DNA of 34,066 nt from positions 1 through 34,066 of the forward strand of contig CAMWKB010000014.1 of NCBI GenBank assembly GCA_947174705.1. The letters run 5' to 3'. Below, one piece after another: positions 8,024 through 18,461 of the stretch. The DNA comes from an uncultured Lachnospiraceae bacterium. Its GTDB lineage: Bacteria > Bacillota > Clostridia > Lachnospirales > Lachnospiraceae. Below the pieces are notes generated by a model that ran no database searches, had not been told where the DNA came from, and saw only the letters and a list, made by a program, of their open reading frames with translations. Every line of letters starts with the position of its first letter. Position 1 is the first letter of the stretch. The position numbers and the translations under genes are program-made.

Positions 8024-10528
8024 TTGGATAAGTTTGAATACAAAGTCCGTGCTGACGAAATAGAGTCGCTTATTGCGGAGGGCGAGTTTGCTGAAGCGGT
8101 CAAAATTGCAGATACGATTGATTGGCGCAGGGTACGAAGCGTTAGGATGTTGTGTACTGTAAGTGATTTATATAAGATAAACCGGAGATATCAGGAAAGT
8201 AAAGATATTCTTTTGTTAGCATATGATAAACATCCTTCGGGAAAGTCGATTCTTTATTCGTTGTGTGAACTTTCCGTTAAAATGGAAGATTTTCTCGATG
8301 CAGTTAAATATTATAAAGAATTTGTGCAGGCAGCGCCTAAGGATACCGGTAAATATGTTTTGCTGTATCGTTTATATGAAGCACAGGATGTGAGTCTGGA
8401 AGAGCGTATTGCCGTCCTTGAGGAATTTAAGAAGCGTGAATATCGCGAGAAGTGGGCGTATGAGCTGGCATATCTTTATCATAGGATCGGACTTACAACA
8501 AAGTGCATTGAAGAATGTGACGAGATGGACCTGTGGTTTGGCGAAGGTAAGTATGTGCTTAAGGCCTTAGAGCTTAAGGCGTTGCATGTGCCGTTAAATG
8601 CAGAGCAGCAGGAAAAGTATAATAAATGGATCAGACAGCGTGATTTGGAAATTACGGAAGGCTATGACGGCGGGCAGGAAGCTGACGGAGAAGAATCTGA
8701 TGAACAACGTCAGGACAGTCCATATGATGCAGGGAATTCCGGTGCCGCTTCCGAAAGGGCTGATACTGATGATATAATGTCTATGCCTACCGCAGAGCTT
8801 CCGGAGGTAAAGACTGTAGATGTAGGTCAGTATAATACCATCAATCTGCAGATGGAGCTGGCGGAGAGCCTGAAAGAAATTATGACAGAGGAAGAGGCGG
8901 GCCAGGAAGAAAATGCGCAGGATATGATTGAAGAAGAAGCGCAGCCAGAGGAACCCGAAGCAGAAGTATCGTCAGAATCTGAGGATACGGAACAAGAAGA
9001 GACCTCGATTGCAGAACAGTTGATTGCACCGCTTTTGCAAGAGACTGCCGAACTGCCCGATGTCAGTCAGGATGCACAGGAAGTTATGGAGCAGATAAGG
9101 CAGGAAACCATTACTTCCAAAATTCCGGCGGCGGAAATAAGTGCCAATACTATAGAGAATAGTACAAATACTACTTCAAGATATACAAAATATGATAATG
9201 TTTTATCTCAGGAATATGACGGACAGATTCGTCTGGTGGTGCCGGATCAAAAGGTAGTGGAAAAACAGATTACCGGCCAGCTCAGTATTCAGGATATTAT
9301 GGCTGAGTGGGAGGAAATGAAGAAAAATAATGAACAAAAGCGTATGGAGGATGTGCGTAAGCATATACTGAGCCGTACGGGCAGTTTGTTCGCCGATTTT
9401 GATGAGGCCACACAGAATGGGCTGTTAGAGGAATTGGAGCAGGCTTTTGTAGCTGCTATTATGCAGGAGTCAGACAAGGGCTTGGGCGCCGGAAAAGTAA
9501 CTAATCCGCCTCTTCCGCCCAAAGAAGCAGTCAGTGATACCACGCCGCAACCGACAGTAAATGAGACTATAGAGGAAGTAGAGACCTCGGTATTGCCGCA
9601 AGAGGCTGTGGAAGATGAAATCATCCCCAATGCAGCCGGGGAAGATGAGACTGAAGTATACGAAGCTGAAGAAATTGAGAAATCTGATGATACGGAGCCT
9701 GCCGGACAGGAGATTGAAGAGGCTGCTGCAAATCAGGTTAAGCAGCAGGAAGAAGAAAATACCGGCACCAATGTTTCCAGAGAGCTTACAGAGGAAGAAG
9801 AAGAGCTTTTCGGAACATATGCACAACATAAGAAATCCAGACATCAGCTTATTAATACATTGGATAATATGAGCATGGCGGCTTATACCGGAAATGTTAT
9901 AATTACAGGTGAGGAAGACAGTACCACAATGCCGCTTGCAAAGAACCTTATTCGTGAGATGCAGTATAATGACAGTAATTTTTCGGGAAAAGTGGCTAAA
10001 ATATCAGCGGCAGCGCTTAATAAGAAAGATATAGCCGAGACGCTTAAGAGACTTAACAACGGCGCACTGATTATTGAAAATGCGTCTGAGTTGGAGAATG
10101 ACACTGTTGCAAAACTGAATAAGGTCTTGGAAAATGAAAACAGCGGATTGCTGCTCATCATGGAAGACACCAAAAAGAGAATGAATGGTTTGTTATCGGA
10201 TAATGCAGTTCTTACTACATGTTTTAATTTAAGAATAGATATAGAGCCTTTGGATGATGAGGAGCTGGTGGCATATGCCAAGCGCTACGCGGAGGAGAAT
10301 GAATATTCTATTGATGAATTCGGAGTTTTGGCGCTTCATACCAGAATCGCGGATATGCAGACAAGTGACCATGAGGTGAGCGTAGCCGAAGTAAGGGAAT
10401 TGGTGGATGATGCAATTTATTACGCTAATAAGAAAACACCTAAGCATTTTGTTGATATTCTTCTTTCAAAGCGTTATGATGAAGATGATATGATTATTTT
10501 GAGAGAAAAGGATTTTATGCATTATTAA
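8024..10528 (+). CDS. TPR protein with acidic linker and degenerate AAA+-like C-terminal domain
   Basis: About 834 residues in three parts. Residues 1-200 form TPR-like helical pairs. About 200-620 is a long, low-complexity, Glu-rich linker with a short conserved-looking helical island ([19 protein letters not shown]). About 625-830 resembles an AAA+ core: [19 protein letters not shown] where a P-loop should be, [13 protein letters not shown] in place of Walker B, and a lid-like helical end. The P-loop lacks the GKT/S triad and Walker B lacks the DE pair, so ATP hydrolysis is unlikely. The start is TTG 8024. It is followed 21 nt later by glgB, suggesting a role linked to glycogen metabolism or simple cotranscription. 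Similar unnamed proteins occur in Lachnospiraceae (from memory). Function unknown; a scaffold is one inference. Confidence 0.85.
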   Translation: MDKFEYKVRADEIESLIAEGEFAEAVKIADTIDWRRVRSVRMLCTVSDLYKINRRYQESKDILLLAYDKHPSGKSILYSLCELSVKMEDFLDAVKYYKEFVQAAPKDTGKYVLLYRLYEAQDVSLEERIAVLEEFKKREYREKWAYELAYLYHRIGLTTKCIEECDEMDLWFGEGKYVLKALELKALHVPLNAEQQEKYNKWIRQRDLEITEGYDGGQEADGEESDEQRQDSPYDAGNSGAASERADTDDIMSMPTAELPEVKTVDVGQYNTINLQMELAESLKEIMTEEEAGQEENAQDMIEEEAQPEEPEAEVSSESEDTEQEETSIAEQLIAPLLQETAELPDVSQDAQEVMEQIRQETITSKIPAAEISANTIENSTNTTSRYTKYDNVLSQEYDGQIRLVVPDQKVVEKQITGQLSIQDIMAEWEEMKKNNEQKRMEDVRKHILSRTGSLFADFDEATQNGLLEELEQAFVAAIMQESDKGLGAGKVTNPPLPPKEAVSDTTPQPTVNETIEEVETSVLPQEAVEDEIIPNAAGEDETEVYEAEEIEKSDDTEPAGQEIEEAAANQVKQQEEENTGTNVSRELTEEEEELFGTYAQHKKSRHQLINTLDNMSMAAYTGNVIITGEEDSTTMPLAKNLIREMQYNDSNFSGKVAKISAAALNKKDIAETLKRLNNGALIIENASELENDTVAKLNKVLENENSGLLLIMEDTKKRMNGLLSDNAVLTTCFNLRIDIEPLDDEELVAYAKRYAEENEYSIDEFGVLALHTRIADMQTSDHEVSVAEVRELVDDAIYYANKKTPKHFVDILLSKRYDEDDMIILREKDFMHY

Positions 10529-10549
10529 TGTAAGATAGGGGGAGAAGTA

Positions 10550-12484
<1,935 letters not shown>

Positions 12485-12523
12485 ATTTTTAAGGGTAAAG
12501 AAATTATAAAACTATGCCGAAAT

Positions 12524-12556
12524 AAAGGGTGAATGTATTTTACATTCGCCCTTTTT
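12524..12556 (+). terminator. Rho-independent terminator after glgB
   Basis: A 14-bp stem with one G-U pair, AAAGGGTGAATGTA (12524-12537) with TACATTCGCCCTTT (12541-12554), loop TTT, T-run to 12556. Confidence 0.9.
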
Positions 12557-12572
12557 AAAGTGAAAATATAAT
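12545..12572 (+). promoter_or_regulatory. Possible promoter of the flagellin operon
   Basis: A perfect TATAAT lies at 12567-12572, but the best -35 (TTCGCC, 12545-12550) is poor and lies within the terminator stem. No sigma-28 motif is evident. This is the only candidate between the terminator and the gene at 12614. Confidence 0.3.
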
Positions 12573-12613
12573 ATTAAAACCTACTACGTTGAGAGAAAGG
12601 CATGGTTGTTAAT

Positions 12614-15592
12614 ATGAAGATTACCTTTGACAATGCTAACACAAATCAAAATGTAGACAGGGTGATGACAACTACACATCGGGATACCCGTACGGAACAA
12701 ACAACTCATACGGGTGGATACGCATTAGACATTTCTGGCACAGTTATGGATAACACTGCTTATAAAGGTCAAGGAAAGACCGCAGAAGAGGTTATGCAAT
12801 ATGCGGGGCAATTTGATGTTGCCATGCATAGTGACTATATGACAGTTATGTCTAATTCTATGTCTGGCGAAGATTATAACCGGATGGTAAAAGATGGTTA
12901 TAGTATCGAGGATATGGATATGGAAGAAGTCGTTACCATTGTTGATACAATAAAGGCAGAGCTTATAAAAAGCGGTATGCAGGTAGATGGCTATACGGAT
13001 AAGATAGATGACGAAACCTTAGCGGAAATTACAGGCAGTGAGGCTTTTGCCAGAGAACTTTGCCATCAGTTTGCAGAACATGACATTCCGGTCACTGAGG
13101 AAAATGTTAATAATGCAAAAACGGCATATGACAAGGCAGCCACGATAGATGAGTTAAATGAAGGCACCGTTAAATATATGGTTGAGAATCATATGGAGCC
13201 TACAATTGACAATTTATATCTTGCCAGCCACAGTGCCGCTGCAGATGGAGACAGACAGGGCAAAGGATATTATTCAGATGGGATTTATGGGTATTATTCC
13301 AAAAAAGCTGAAGAGTATAACTGGTCCGAACTGCAAAGCCAGATGGAGAAGGTGCTTGAAGAAGCCGGTTTAGAAGTCAATGAAGAAAACTTAGAAAACG
13401 CTAAGTGGCTTATAGAAAAAGGAGTCCCGTTAACGCCTGAAGCAGTGGAAGATTTGCATAAGTTGGATTCTGTAGAATTTCCACAGGATATGAAGCAGCT
13501 TCTTTCTGCTATTGCAGCAGCTATAGCTGACGGAAAGAGTGCAGGCAGGGCAGATCTTGCGGACGGCAGAAGTAATCTTGAGAAAGCGGCAGAATATATA
13601 GAAAGATTTGATGAAATTACCGATGAAGCCGTAGATAAAACCGCGGCGGAGGAAAAAGAGCTTACGCTTAAGAATTTAGAGGCTGCACAGAAGCAGATAG
13701 ACGCCGGTCAGGTTTCGGAGTATCCCGAAGATATTACAGCAAGGCGGCAGTTAGAAGAAACTCGTCTTATCATGACAATTGAAGCTAACCGTAAGTTATT
13801 GGAGAGCGGTTATTATATTGATACAACCGAGCTGGAACGGTTGATAGAAGATCTTAAGCTTATCGAACAACAGCGCAAAGAACTTATGTTCGGAGAAACG
13901 GATGCTGACAGTGCGGCAAGAAAGGCTGAGCTGTATACTGAGGTATATGAGAAGACCACTCAGATACCGTTCCTTCCTATAGATATCGCGGGCAGATTTA
14001 AGGCAGCAGACGAAGACTTTACCTTAAATAACGTACATACTCAGGGAAGCGCTTTAAAACAGGAATATGAAGTGGCAAAGGAAAAGTACGAAACGTTGAT
14101 GACGGCTCCGAGAGCTGATATGGGTGATTCCATCCGTAAGGCATTCCGGAATGTAGATGATATATTAGAGGATATGAATTTAGAGACCAGCGAGGAGAAC
14201 CGCCGTGCAGTACGTATTCTCGGATATAACCACATGGAGTTAACAGAGGAAAACATTCAGACAGTTAAAGAAGCTGATATGGAGCTTCGTCATGCGATTA
14301 ACAGAATGACTCCGGCAGCAACGCTTCAGGCCATCCGTGATGATAAGAATCCACTGGAAATGACGATACCTGAGCTTAATGATTATCTTGACCAGATGCA
14401 GTATGACAAAGAGCAGGATGCGGAAAAGTACAGCAGATTTTTATATAAGTTAGAGAAAAATCAAGAGATAGATGCCCAGGAAAGAGAAGCATATATTGGA
14501 ATTTATCGTCTGTTCAGACAGATTGAGAAGGCCGATGATGCGGCAATCGGCACTGTTATAAATAATCAGGCTGAGTTTTCTTTTAAAAACATGTTGAGTG
14601 CGCTGCGCAGCAGCAAGAAGCATGGAATGGATTTTACGATAGATGATTCTTTTGGCGGGGTTGAGTCAATTTTCAAGAATGTGTCTATCAGTGAGCAGAT
14701 AGAAAGCGGTTTTAGCAGATTTGAACGCCAGTTGGCTGGAGAGATGGCTGATAACATGGCGCAAAATGATTCTGCTACGAGTGAAGAATATCAGGCAGAA
14801 CAGCTTGAAGAATACCGACAGCTTAATGATATAGAAGATTCGGTTGTAAATGAGTTGTTGAATAATAACCAGCCTGTAACGGTAAATAATCTTCTGTCTG
14901 CTAATATGTTAATGAACAGGGCAGGTTTTCTTTTCAAAAGGATTGATGATTTTACTAAGCCGTCAGATAGAGATAAGGTAAAGGATGCGGTTTTACATCT
15001 TACAGAGTCCATGACGGATAAAGATTCCGCGCAGGAAGCCTACAGTGAGATGCAGCAGACTTATGAAGAGGTTCTTGAAGAAGCTAAGTATGATAAGGAT
15101 ATACAATTTATTGACCTTAAGGCAATTCAAAGCTGCCATAAGCAGTTGACTCTTGCAGGAAATCTTGCTAAGGAAGAGAATTATCACATACCCGTAGAAA
15201 TAAACGGTGAAACAACATCAATTCATTTGAAAGTATTGCATGGAAAAGAAGATGGTGGTAAAGTAAAAGCGACGCTCAGTACGGAAAGTTACGGAAATGT
15301 TGCAGCTGAATTCAGCGTAAGAAACAATCAGGTATCGGGTTACATTGCCTGCTCAACGTCTGAAGGCGTTGAGGCAATTCAGAGTCAGAAAGACAGTCTG
15401 CAGGAGAACCTTAGAAATACGGTTGAGTCGCTGGTACAAAATAAAATGGAACTTGGCAGCATAGGAGTAGTTCATAGCAGCGAGCTGGATTTGAACTCTT
15501 TTACGGCAGAAGAAGCACAAAATGGCTCATCGGTGCAGACTGCTGATCTGTACCAGGTGGCAAAAGCATTTATAACAGTTATTACAGCATAG
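12614..15592 (+). CDS. Large repeat-containing protein with FliK-like C-terminus, upstream of flagellin
   Basis: A 992-residue protein without signal peptide or membrane segments, possibly the family called DUF6240 (from memory). It carries repeated helical modules with a TEEN core: PVTEENVNNA, EVNEENLENAKWL, LETSEENRRAV, ELTEENIQTV and PVTVNNLLSAN. The last 120 residues resemble the FliK hook-length-control C-terminal domain: GKVKATLSTESYGNVAAEF followed by a strand and a Gln/Leu-rich helix. Such proteins are exported by the flagellar type III apparatus, which would explain the lack of a signal peptide. Start: ATG 12614 is preferred over ATG 12602, because AGAAAGG (12594-12600) abuts 12602 and can only serve the later codon. 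It is probably cotranscribed with flagellin, whose gene follows after 31 nt. The flagellar role is inference. Confidence 0.85.
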   Translation: MKITFDNANTNQNVDRVMTTTHRDTRTEQTTHTGGYALDISGTVMDNTAYKGQGKTAEEVMQYAGQFDVAMHSDYMTVMSNSMSGEDYNRMVKDGYSIEDMDMEEVVTIVDTIKAELIKSGMQVDGYTDKIDDETLAEITGSEAFARELCHQFAEHDIPVTEENVNNAKTAYDKAATIDELNEGTVKYMVENHMEPTIDNLYLASHSAAADGDRQGKGYYSDGIYGYYSKKAEEYNWSELQSQMEKVLEEAGLEVNEENLENAKWLIEKGVPLTPEAVEDLHKLDSVEFPQDMKQLLSAIAAAIADGKSAGRADLADGRSNLEKAAEYIERFDEITDEAVDKTAAEEKELTLKNLEAAQKQIDAGQVSEYPEDITARRQLEETRLIMTIEANRKLLESGYYIDTTELERLIEDLKLIEQQRKELMFGETDADSAARKAELYTEVYEKTTQIPFLPIDIAGRFKAADEDFTLNNVHTQGSALKQEYEVAKEKYETLMTAPRADMGDSIRKAFRNVDDILEDMNLETSEENRRAVRILGYNHMELTEENIQTVKEADMELRHAINRMTPAATLQAIRDDKNPLEMTIPELNDYLDQMQYDKEQDAEKYSRFLYKLEKNQEIDAQEREAYIGIYRLFRQIEKADDAAIGTVINNQAEFSFKNMLSALRSSKKHGMDFTIDDSFGGVESIFKNVSISEQIESGFSRFERQLAGEMADNMAQNDSATSEEYQAEQLEEYRQLNDIEDSVVNELLNNNQPVTVNNLLSANMLMNRAGFLFKRIDDFTKPSDRDKVKDAVLHLTESMTDKDSAQEAYSEMQQTYEEVLEEAKYDKDIQFIDLKAIQSCHKQLTLAGNLAKEENYHIPVEINGETTSIHLKVLHGKEDGGKVKATLSTESYGNVAAEFSVRNNQVSGYIACSTSEGVEAIQSQKDSLQENLRNTVESLVQNKMELGSIGVVHSSELDLNSFTAEEAQNGSSVQTADLYQVAKAFITVITA

Positions 15593-15623
15593 AAATTGCA
15601 GATATATTAAGGAGGAATACAGA

Positions 15624-17063
15624 ATGAGAATCAATTATAACGCTTCGGCGATGCGCGCCAACAATGCTCTTAATGTGGCTGATAACCGTGTATCATCATC
15701 GTTACAGAAATTATCATCCGGTTATAAGGTAAACAGTGCAAAGGATAATCCGTCGGGTTATGCAATCGGGCGTAGGATGGATACCCAGATAGAGGGTGTT
15801 TCCGTAGCAACACGCAATGCAAATACAGGTATTTCCATTATTGAGACAGCAGACGGTGCGCTTACTGAAGTGCATGATATGCTGCAGAGAATGAATGAAC
15901 TGGCAATCAAAGGCGCTACAGGAACCCTTACTACATCCGATAGGGCAATTTTAAATGAAGAAGTGGCTCAGTTGAAACAGGAGGTTGCAAGAATTGCACG
16001 TGACACGGAATTCAACGGTCAGACTTTATTGGACGGATGTTTTGATCTGAAGGGCTATACAAATAATCTGAGTGTAAAAGTCGGCTATTACAGCGATGAA
16101 GTATTGGAAAAAGTCTATACCGTCGATGAATTACAGGTATTTTATAATGAAGACGGAAAGATTGATTTGGATAGAACCAAGGCTAGTTTTAAGCCGGGAG
16201 CTAATTTCCCCAATGGAGTAGAGATTAGTTCTGTAGGCGAAAACTGCGTTACAATTAAAGGTGATAATAACTTCGAAATAACTTTAGATATTGATCAGTT
16301 GAGTATAGAAAGAGATATTAGCAATCTTACCGGATTGAATGTAAGACGTTTTAATAGCAGTGTTTTAGAAACAGGAAGTTATAGTATAAACATGCTTATT
16401 AATTATGATAATACAGGTGCCTTGCAGGGCGCTACATCAGCTGGTTATACAGTTCCGGGAGGGCTGGCAGAACCGCTATCATTCAGTGTAGATGCTGCTA
16501 ATAATCAGATTACACTTAAAGATAACTTCGGAGCCAACATCCTCACTATGGATGCACCTGACTATAATGGTTTTTCTCCGGCTTTTGGCACGGTATCTTT
16601 TGATGTGGAACCTGAGAGCAGCATTGATGTTGTTGACCTTAGCGACTTGAAGATTGATGTTACAGGAATCGGCGCAATGGATACACAGATTGGCGCTAAC
16701 GAAGGTCAATCATTGGAGATTCGTATTCCTACTATTTCTTTACAAAGACTTGGAATTACAAATATGAATCTACTCACACAGGATAGCAGTTCAGATGCAA
16801 TTGTAGCTATTAAATCGTCTATCGCTTATGTATCCAGTGTAAGAAGCCGTCTTGGTGCATACCAGAATCGTTTGGAGCATACGGTAAGCAGCCTGGATAT
16901 TACTAACGAAAATATGACTGCTGCATATTCACGTATCATGGACGTAGATATGTCGGAAGAGATGACTACTTACACAACCCAGCAGGTTGTTGAACAGGCT
17001 GCGATTTCCATGCTTGCGCAGGCCAATGAAAGACCTTCTCAGGTGCTGCAGTTGTTACAGTAA
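15624..17063 (+). CDS. Flagellin
   Basis: The filament subunit, 479 residues. The conserved N-terminal D0/D1 (about 1-140: MRINYNASAMRANNAL, LSSGYKVNSAKDNPSGYAI) and C-terminal D1/D0 (about 400-479, ending QANERPSQVLQLLQ) frame a variable surface region of some 250 residues that matches nothing I know. The D1 segment equivalent to the TLR5-contacting helix keeps LQRMNEL and a later LKQEV, so receptor recognition is plausible. Two Cys residues (LLDGCFDL and GENCVTI) are unusual for flagellin. AAGGAGG at 15610-15616 is a strong ribosome site. The chaperone gene fliS follows. There is no separate promoter in the 31-nt gap upstream, so expression probably depends on the upstream gene's promoter. 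Confidence 0.96.
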   Translation: MRINYNASAMRANNALNVADNRVSSSLQKLSSGYKVNSAKDNPSGYAIGRRMDTQIEGVSVATRNANTGISIIETADGALTEVHDMLQRMNELAIKGATGTLTTSDRAILNEEVAQLKQEVARIARDTEFNGQTLLDGCFDLKGYTNNLSVKVGYYSDEVLEKVYTVDELQVFYNEDGKIDLDRTKASFKPGANFPNGVEISSVGENCVTIKGDNNFEITLDIDQLSIERDISNLTGLNVRRFNSSVLETGSYSINMLINYDNTGALQGATSAGYTVPGGLAEPLSFSVDAANNQITLKDNFGANILTMDAPDYNGFSPAFGTVSFDVEPESSIDVVDLSDLKIDVTGIGAMDTQIGANEGQSLEIRIPTISLQRLGITNMNLLTQDSSSDAIVAIKSSIAYVSSVRSRLGAYQNRLEHTVSSLDITNENMTAAYSRIMDVDMSEEMTTYTTQQVVEQAAISMLAQANERPSQVLQLLQ

Positions 17064-17098
17064 TTTAATTGTATATTATATGGAAGGTTGTTGTTACT

Positions 17099-17575
17099 AT
17101 GACGAAGGAATTAAAACAGGATTATACATTAAGAATTACACAGGCAAATAAGACCCAGTTGATCACAATTTTATATGAGATGATCCTAATTTATCTGGAT
17201 GAGGCAAAAGCTGCCCTTGAAGCGGATGAAAAATCTGAGTATAAAAATGCAATCCGCAAGATAAGAGGCTGCATGAACGAGCTTACCGATTCGCTGCATT
17301 TAGAATATGAAGTTGCACAGAATCTGCTACAGTTGTATGTGTATATTAATAAGGAGTTGGTTCATGCCAGCATACATTATGATAAAGAAAGCCTTGCGCA
17401 TGTGGAGAAGGTTATCGGTCCTTTGAAAGAGGCATATAGTAAGCTGGAGATGCAGGATACTTCGGGACCTGTTATGGCGAATACGCAGACTGTATACGCA
17501 GGGTTGACATACGGTAGGAATACATTGACTGAAAACATAACAGACCCATCGACAAATCGTGGATTTTTTGTCTGA
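17099..17575 (+). CDS. fliS: FliS-like flagellin export chaperone
   Basis: A 158-residue, all-helical protein of FliS type, a cytosolic chaperone that binds the flagellin C-terminus before export. The N-terminus TLRITQANKTQLITILYEM, with helices carrying YLDEAKAAL and IRKIRGCMNELTDSL, fits the family; a Thr/Asn-rich tail of about 30 residues is added. ATG 17099 is the start: GGAAGG (17082-17087) lies upstream and the longer in-frame version from 17069 would add an unrelated stretch. It lies 35 nt after flagellin and ends at a strong terminator. The identification rests on pattern and context. Confidence 0.86.
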   Translation: MTKELKQDYTLRITQANKTQLITILYEMILIYLDEAKAALEADEKSEYKNAIRKIRGCMNELTDSLHLEYEVAQNLLQLYVYINKELVHASIHYDKESLAHVEKVIGPLKEAYSKLEMQDTSGPVMANTQTVYAGLTYGRNTLTENITDPSTNRGFFV

Positions 17576-17583
17576 ATAATGAT

Positions 17584-17614
17584 AAAGAGTTGGCAGCTTG
17601 GCCAACTCTTTTTT
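17584..17614 (+). terminator. Rho-independent terminator after fliS
   Basis: A perfect 11-bp stem, AAAGAGTTGGC (17584-17594) with GCCAACTCTTT (17601-17611), 6-nt loop, T-run 17608-17614. It lies between convergent genes; the minus-strand side has only three U, so it mainly serves the plus strand. Confidence 0.9.
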
Positions 17615-17618
17615 ATGA

Positions 17619-17858
17619 TTAAGTATTTACAACATTTGCAGCCTGCTCCATAAGATATTTGTATCTTTTCATGACGGCATTGAGTTCATAGATATAGCAG
17701 TCTATAAGGTCAGGATCAGTTACATTATCAAAGCCGCAGTAGGCGTTTTCCAAAGCTCGTCTGGCTTGAAGCATCTCTTCGCGGATTGAGATTTTTTGAA
17801 GCTCCAGCGCATCATCTGTATTAATATGACAGGGACTCTGGCGGAATAAAATCTTCAT
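17619..17858 (-). CDS. DUF2508 (YaaL-like) family protein
   Basis: A small cytosolic helical protein of 79 residues. The stretch VTDPDLIDCYIYELNAVMKRYKYL matches the DUF2508/YaaL signature (DPDLID-x-x-IYEL-x-A-x-x-RY-x-YL). The molecular role is unknown. The start is ATG with its first base at 17858: the minus-strand GGAGG (17868-17864) sits 5 nt before it. The longer version from a TTG at 17870 would begin within that site and is rejected. In Bacillus, yaaL and bofA run in tandem; here the gene faces away from bofA across a 126-nt gap. Confidence 0.85.
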   Translation of the reverse strand: MKILFRQSPCHINTDDALELQKISIREEMLQARRALENAYCGFDNVTDPDLIDCYIYELNAVMKRYKYLMEQAANVVNT

Positions 17859-17863
17859 GATGG

Positions 17864-17868
17864 CCTCC
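17864..17868 (-). promoter_or_regulatory. Ribosome site that fixes the DUF2508 start
   Basis: Minus-strand GGAGG, 5 nt before the ATG at 17858. It rules out the TTG at 17870 as the start. Confidence 0.75.
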
Positions 17869-17914
17869 AATCTTTTCGGAAAAATCCTCTTTTATAAATT
17901 ATAGACAAAATATG

Positions 17915-17939
17915 GAAAAATATTCTTGTTATATTTTTC
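17915..17939. promoter_or_regulatory. Perfect 9-bp palindrome between DUF2508 and bofA
   Basis: GAAAAATAT (17915-17923), a 7-bp spacer and ATATTTTTC (17931-17939). It lies in the divergent gap and is a candidate operator acting on both genes. The region is AT-rich, so chance is possible. Confidence 0.4.
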
Positions 17940-17984
17940 GCATATCCTGCATAGTAATTTAAAAGGAAAGAGAGGGATTAGCCT

Positions 17985-18257
17985 ATGGAAAGAAGCAGCG
18001 CTGTGGCAGCCATTATTTTTGTATGTGTAATTGTGCTTTTAATCGGAGCTTTTGGAAGAAAAATAGAGTGGATAATTAATTTTGTACTGCGTGCGGTTAT
18101 GGGAACAATAGGGATTTATTTTTTAAATAACTTTCTTATGTTAAAAGATATTTCTGTTACCGTAGGCATTAATCCGATGACTGTTTTGACATCCGGAATC
18201 CTAGGATTTCCGGGGCTTGTAGTGCTTTATGGCATTAATTTTTTTAAAGTATTGTAA
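17985..18257 (+). CDS. bofA: BofA-family membrane protein (pro-sigma-K processing inhibitor type)
   Basis: A 90-residue inner-membrane protein with three hydrophobic segments (about 7-25, 29-50 and 65-85). The second half, NPMTVLTSGILGFPGLVVLYG, matches the BofA family signature (x-N-x-x-T-x-x-x-x-G-x-P-G). In Bacillus, BofA holds the SpoIVFB protease inactive until the forespore signal. Nothing else in this window concerns sporulation, and many flagellated gut Lachnospiraceae carry BofA homologues, so a sporulation role is not assured here. GAGAGGG precedes ATG 17985. DUF2508 is its usual neighbour and is present, but inverted. Confidence 0.88.
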   Translation: MERSSAVAAIIFVCVIVLLIGAFGRKIEWIINFVLRAVMGTIGIYFLNNFLMLKDISVTVGINPMTVLTSGILGFPGLVVLYGINFFKVL

Positions 18258-18293
18258 AAAACTTACAAACTTTGATTTTTTAGAAAAATCCTC

Positions 18294-18322
18294 TGGACAA
18301 GACTAAAAAATACATATATAAT
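18294..18322 (+). promoter_or_regulatory. Sigma-A promoter of the Tad pilus operon
   Basis: TGGACA (18294-18299), a 17-bp spacer and a perfect TATAAT (18317-18322). The predicted start near 18329 leaves an untranslated leader of about 130 nt. Confidence 0.72.
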
Positions 18323-18340
18323 TCAACTTACTAACAAACA

Positions 18341-18428
18341 ACTCAACAAATTCTTAATGTATCATCGTGATCATCTTAAACACGATATGCACACATCAGG
18401 GAAGTATCTTCCGGCGAATTCATTGAGT
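18341..18428 (+). promoter_or_regulatory. Candidate structured leader RNA of the Tad operon
   Basis: Within the leader, ACTCAA (18341-18346) can pair with TTGAGT (18423-18428), enclosing two hairpins: ATCGTG/CACGAT (18364-18369 with 18381-18386) and GGAAG/CTTCC (18400-18404 with 18408-18412, loop TAT). An alternative helix, AACTTACT/AGTAAGTT (18325-18332 with 18426-18433), would compete with the closing stem. It does not match the c-di-GMP-I or preQ1 consensus as I know them. AT-rich sequence forms such helices easily, so this is tentative. Confidence 0.3.
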
Positions 18429-18449
18429 AAGTTTATTTAATCAAAGAAA

Positions 18450-18457
18450 AGAGGTGG
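18450..18457 (+). promoter_or_regulatory. Ribosome site with no ATG/GTG/TTG in frame nearby
   Basis: AGAGGTGG lies at 18450-18457, with its AGAGG core 7 nt before an in-frame ATT (18462). The only nearby TTG (18463) reads TTG-GAC-TGA and stops at once. Confidence 0.55.
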
Positions 18458-18461
18458 TCTT

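Noticed and set aside
18323-18461. A c-di-GMP (GEMM) riboswitch upstream of the Tad operon
   Set aside because: The conserved GEMM elements are absent; only generic hairpins are visible, so I list it as an unassigned structured leader.
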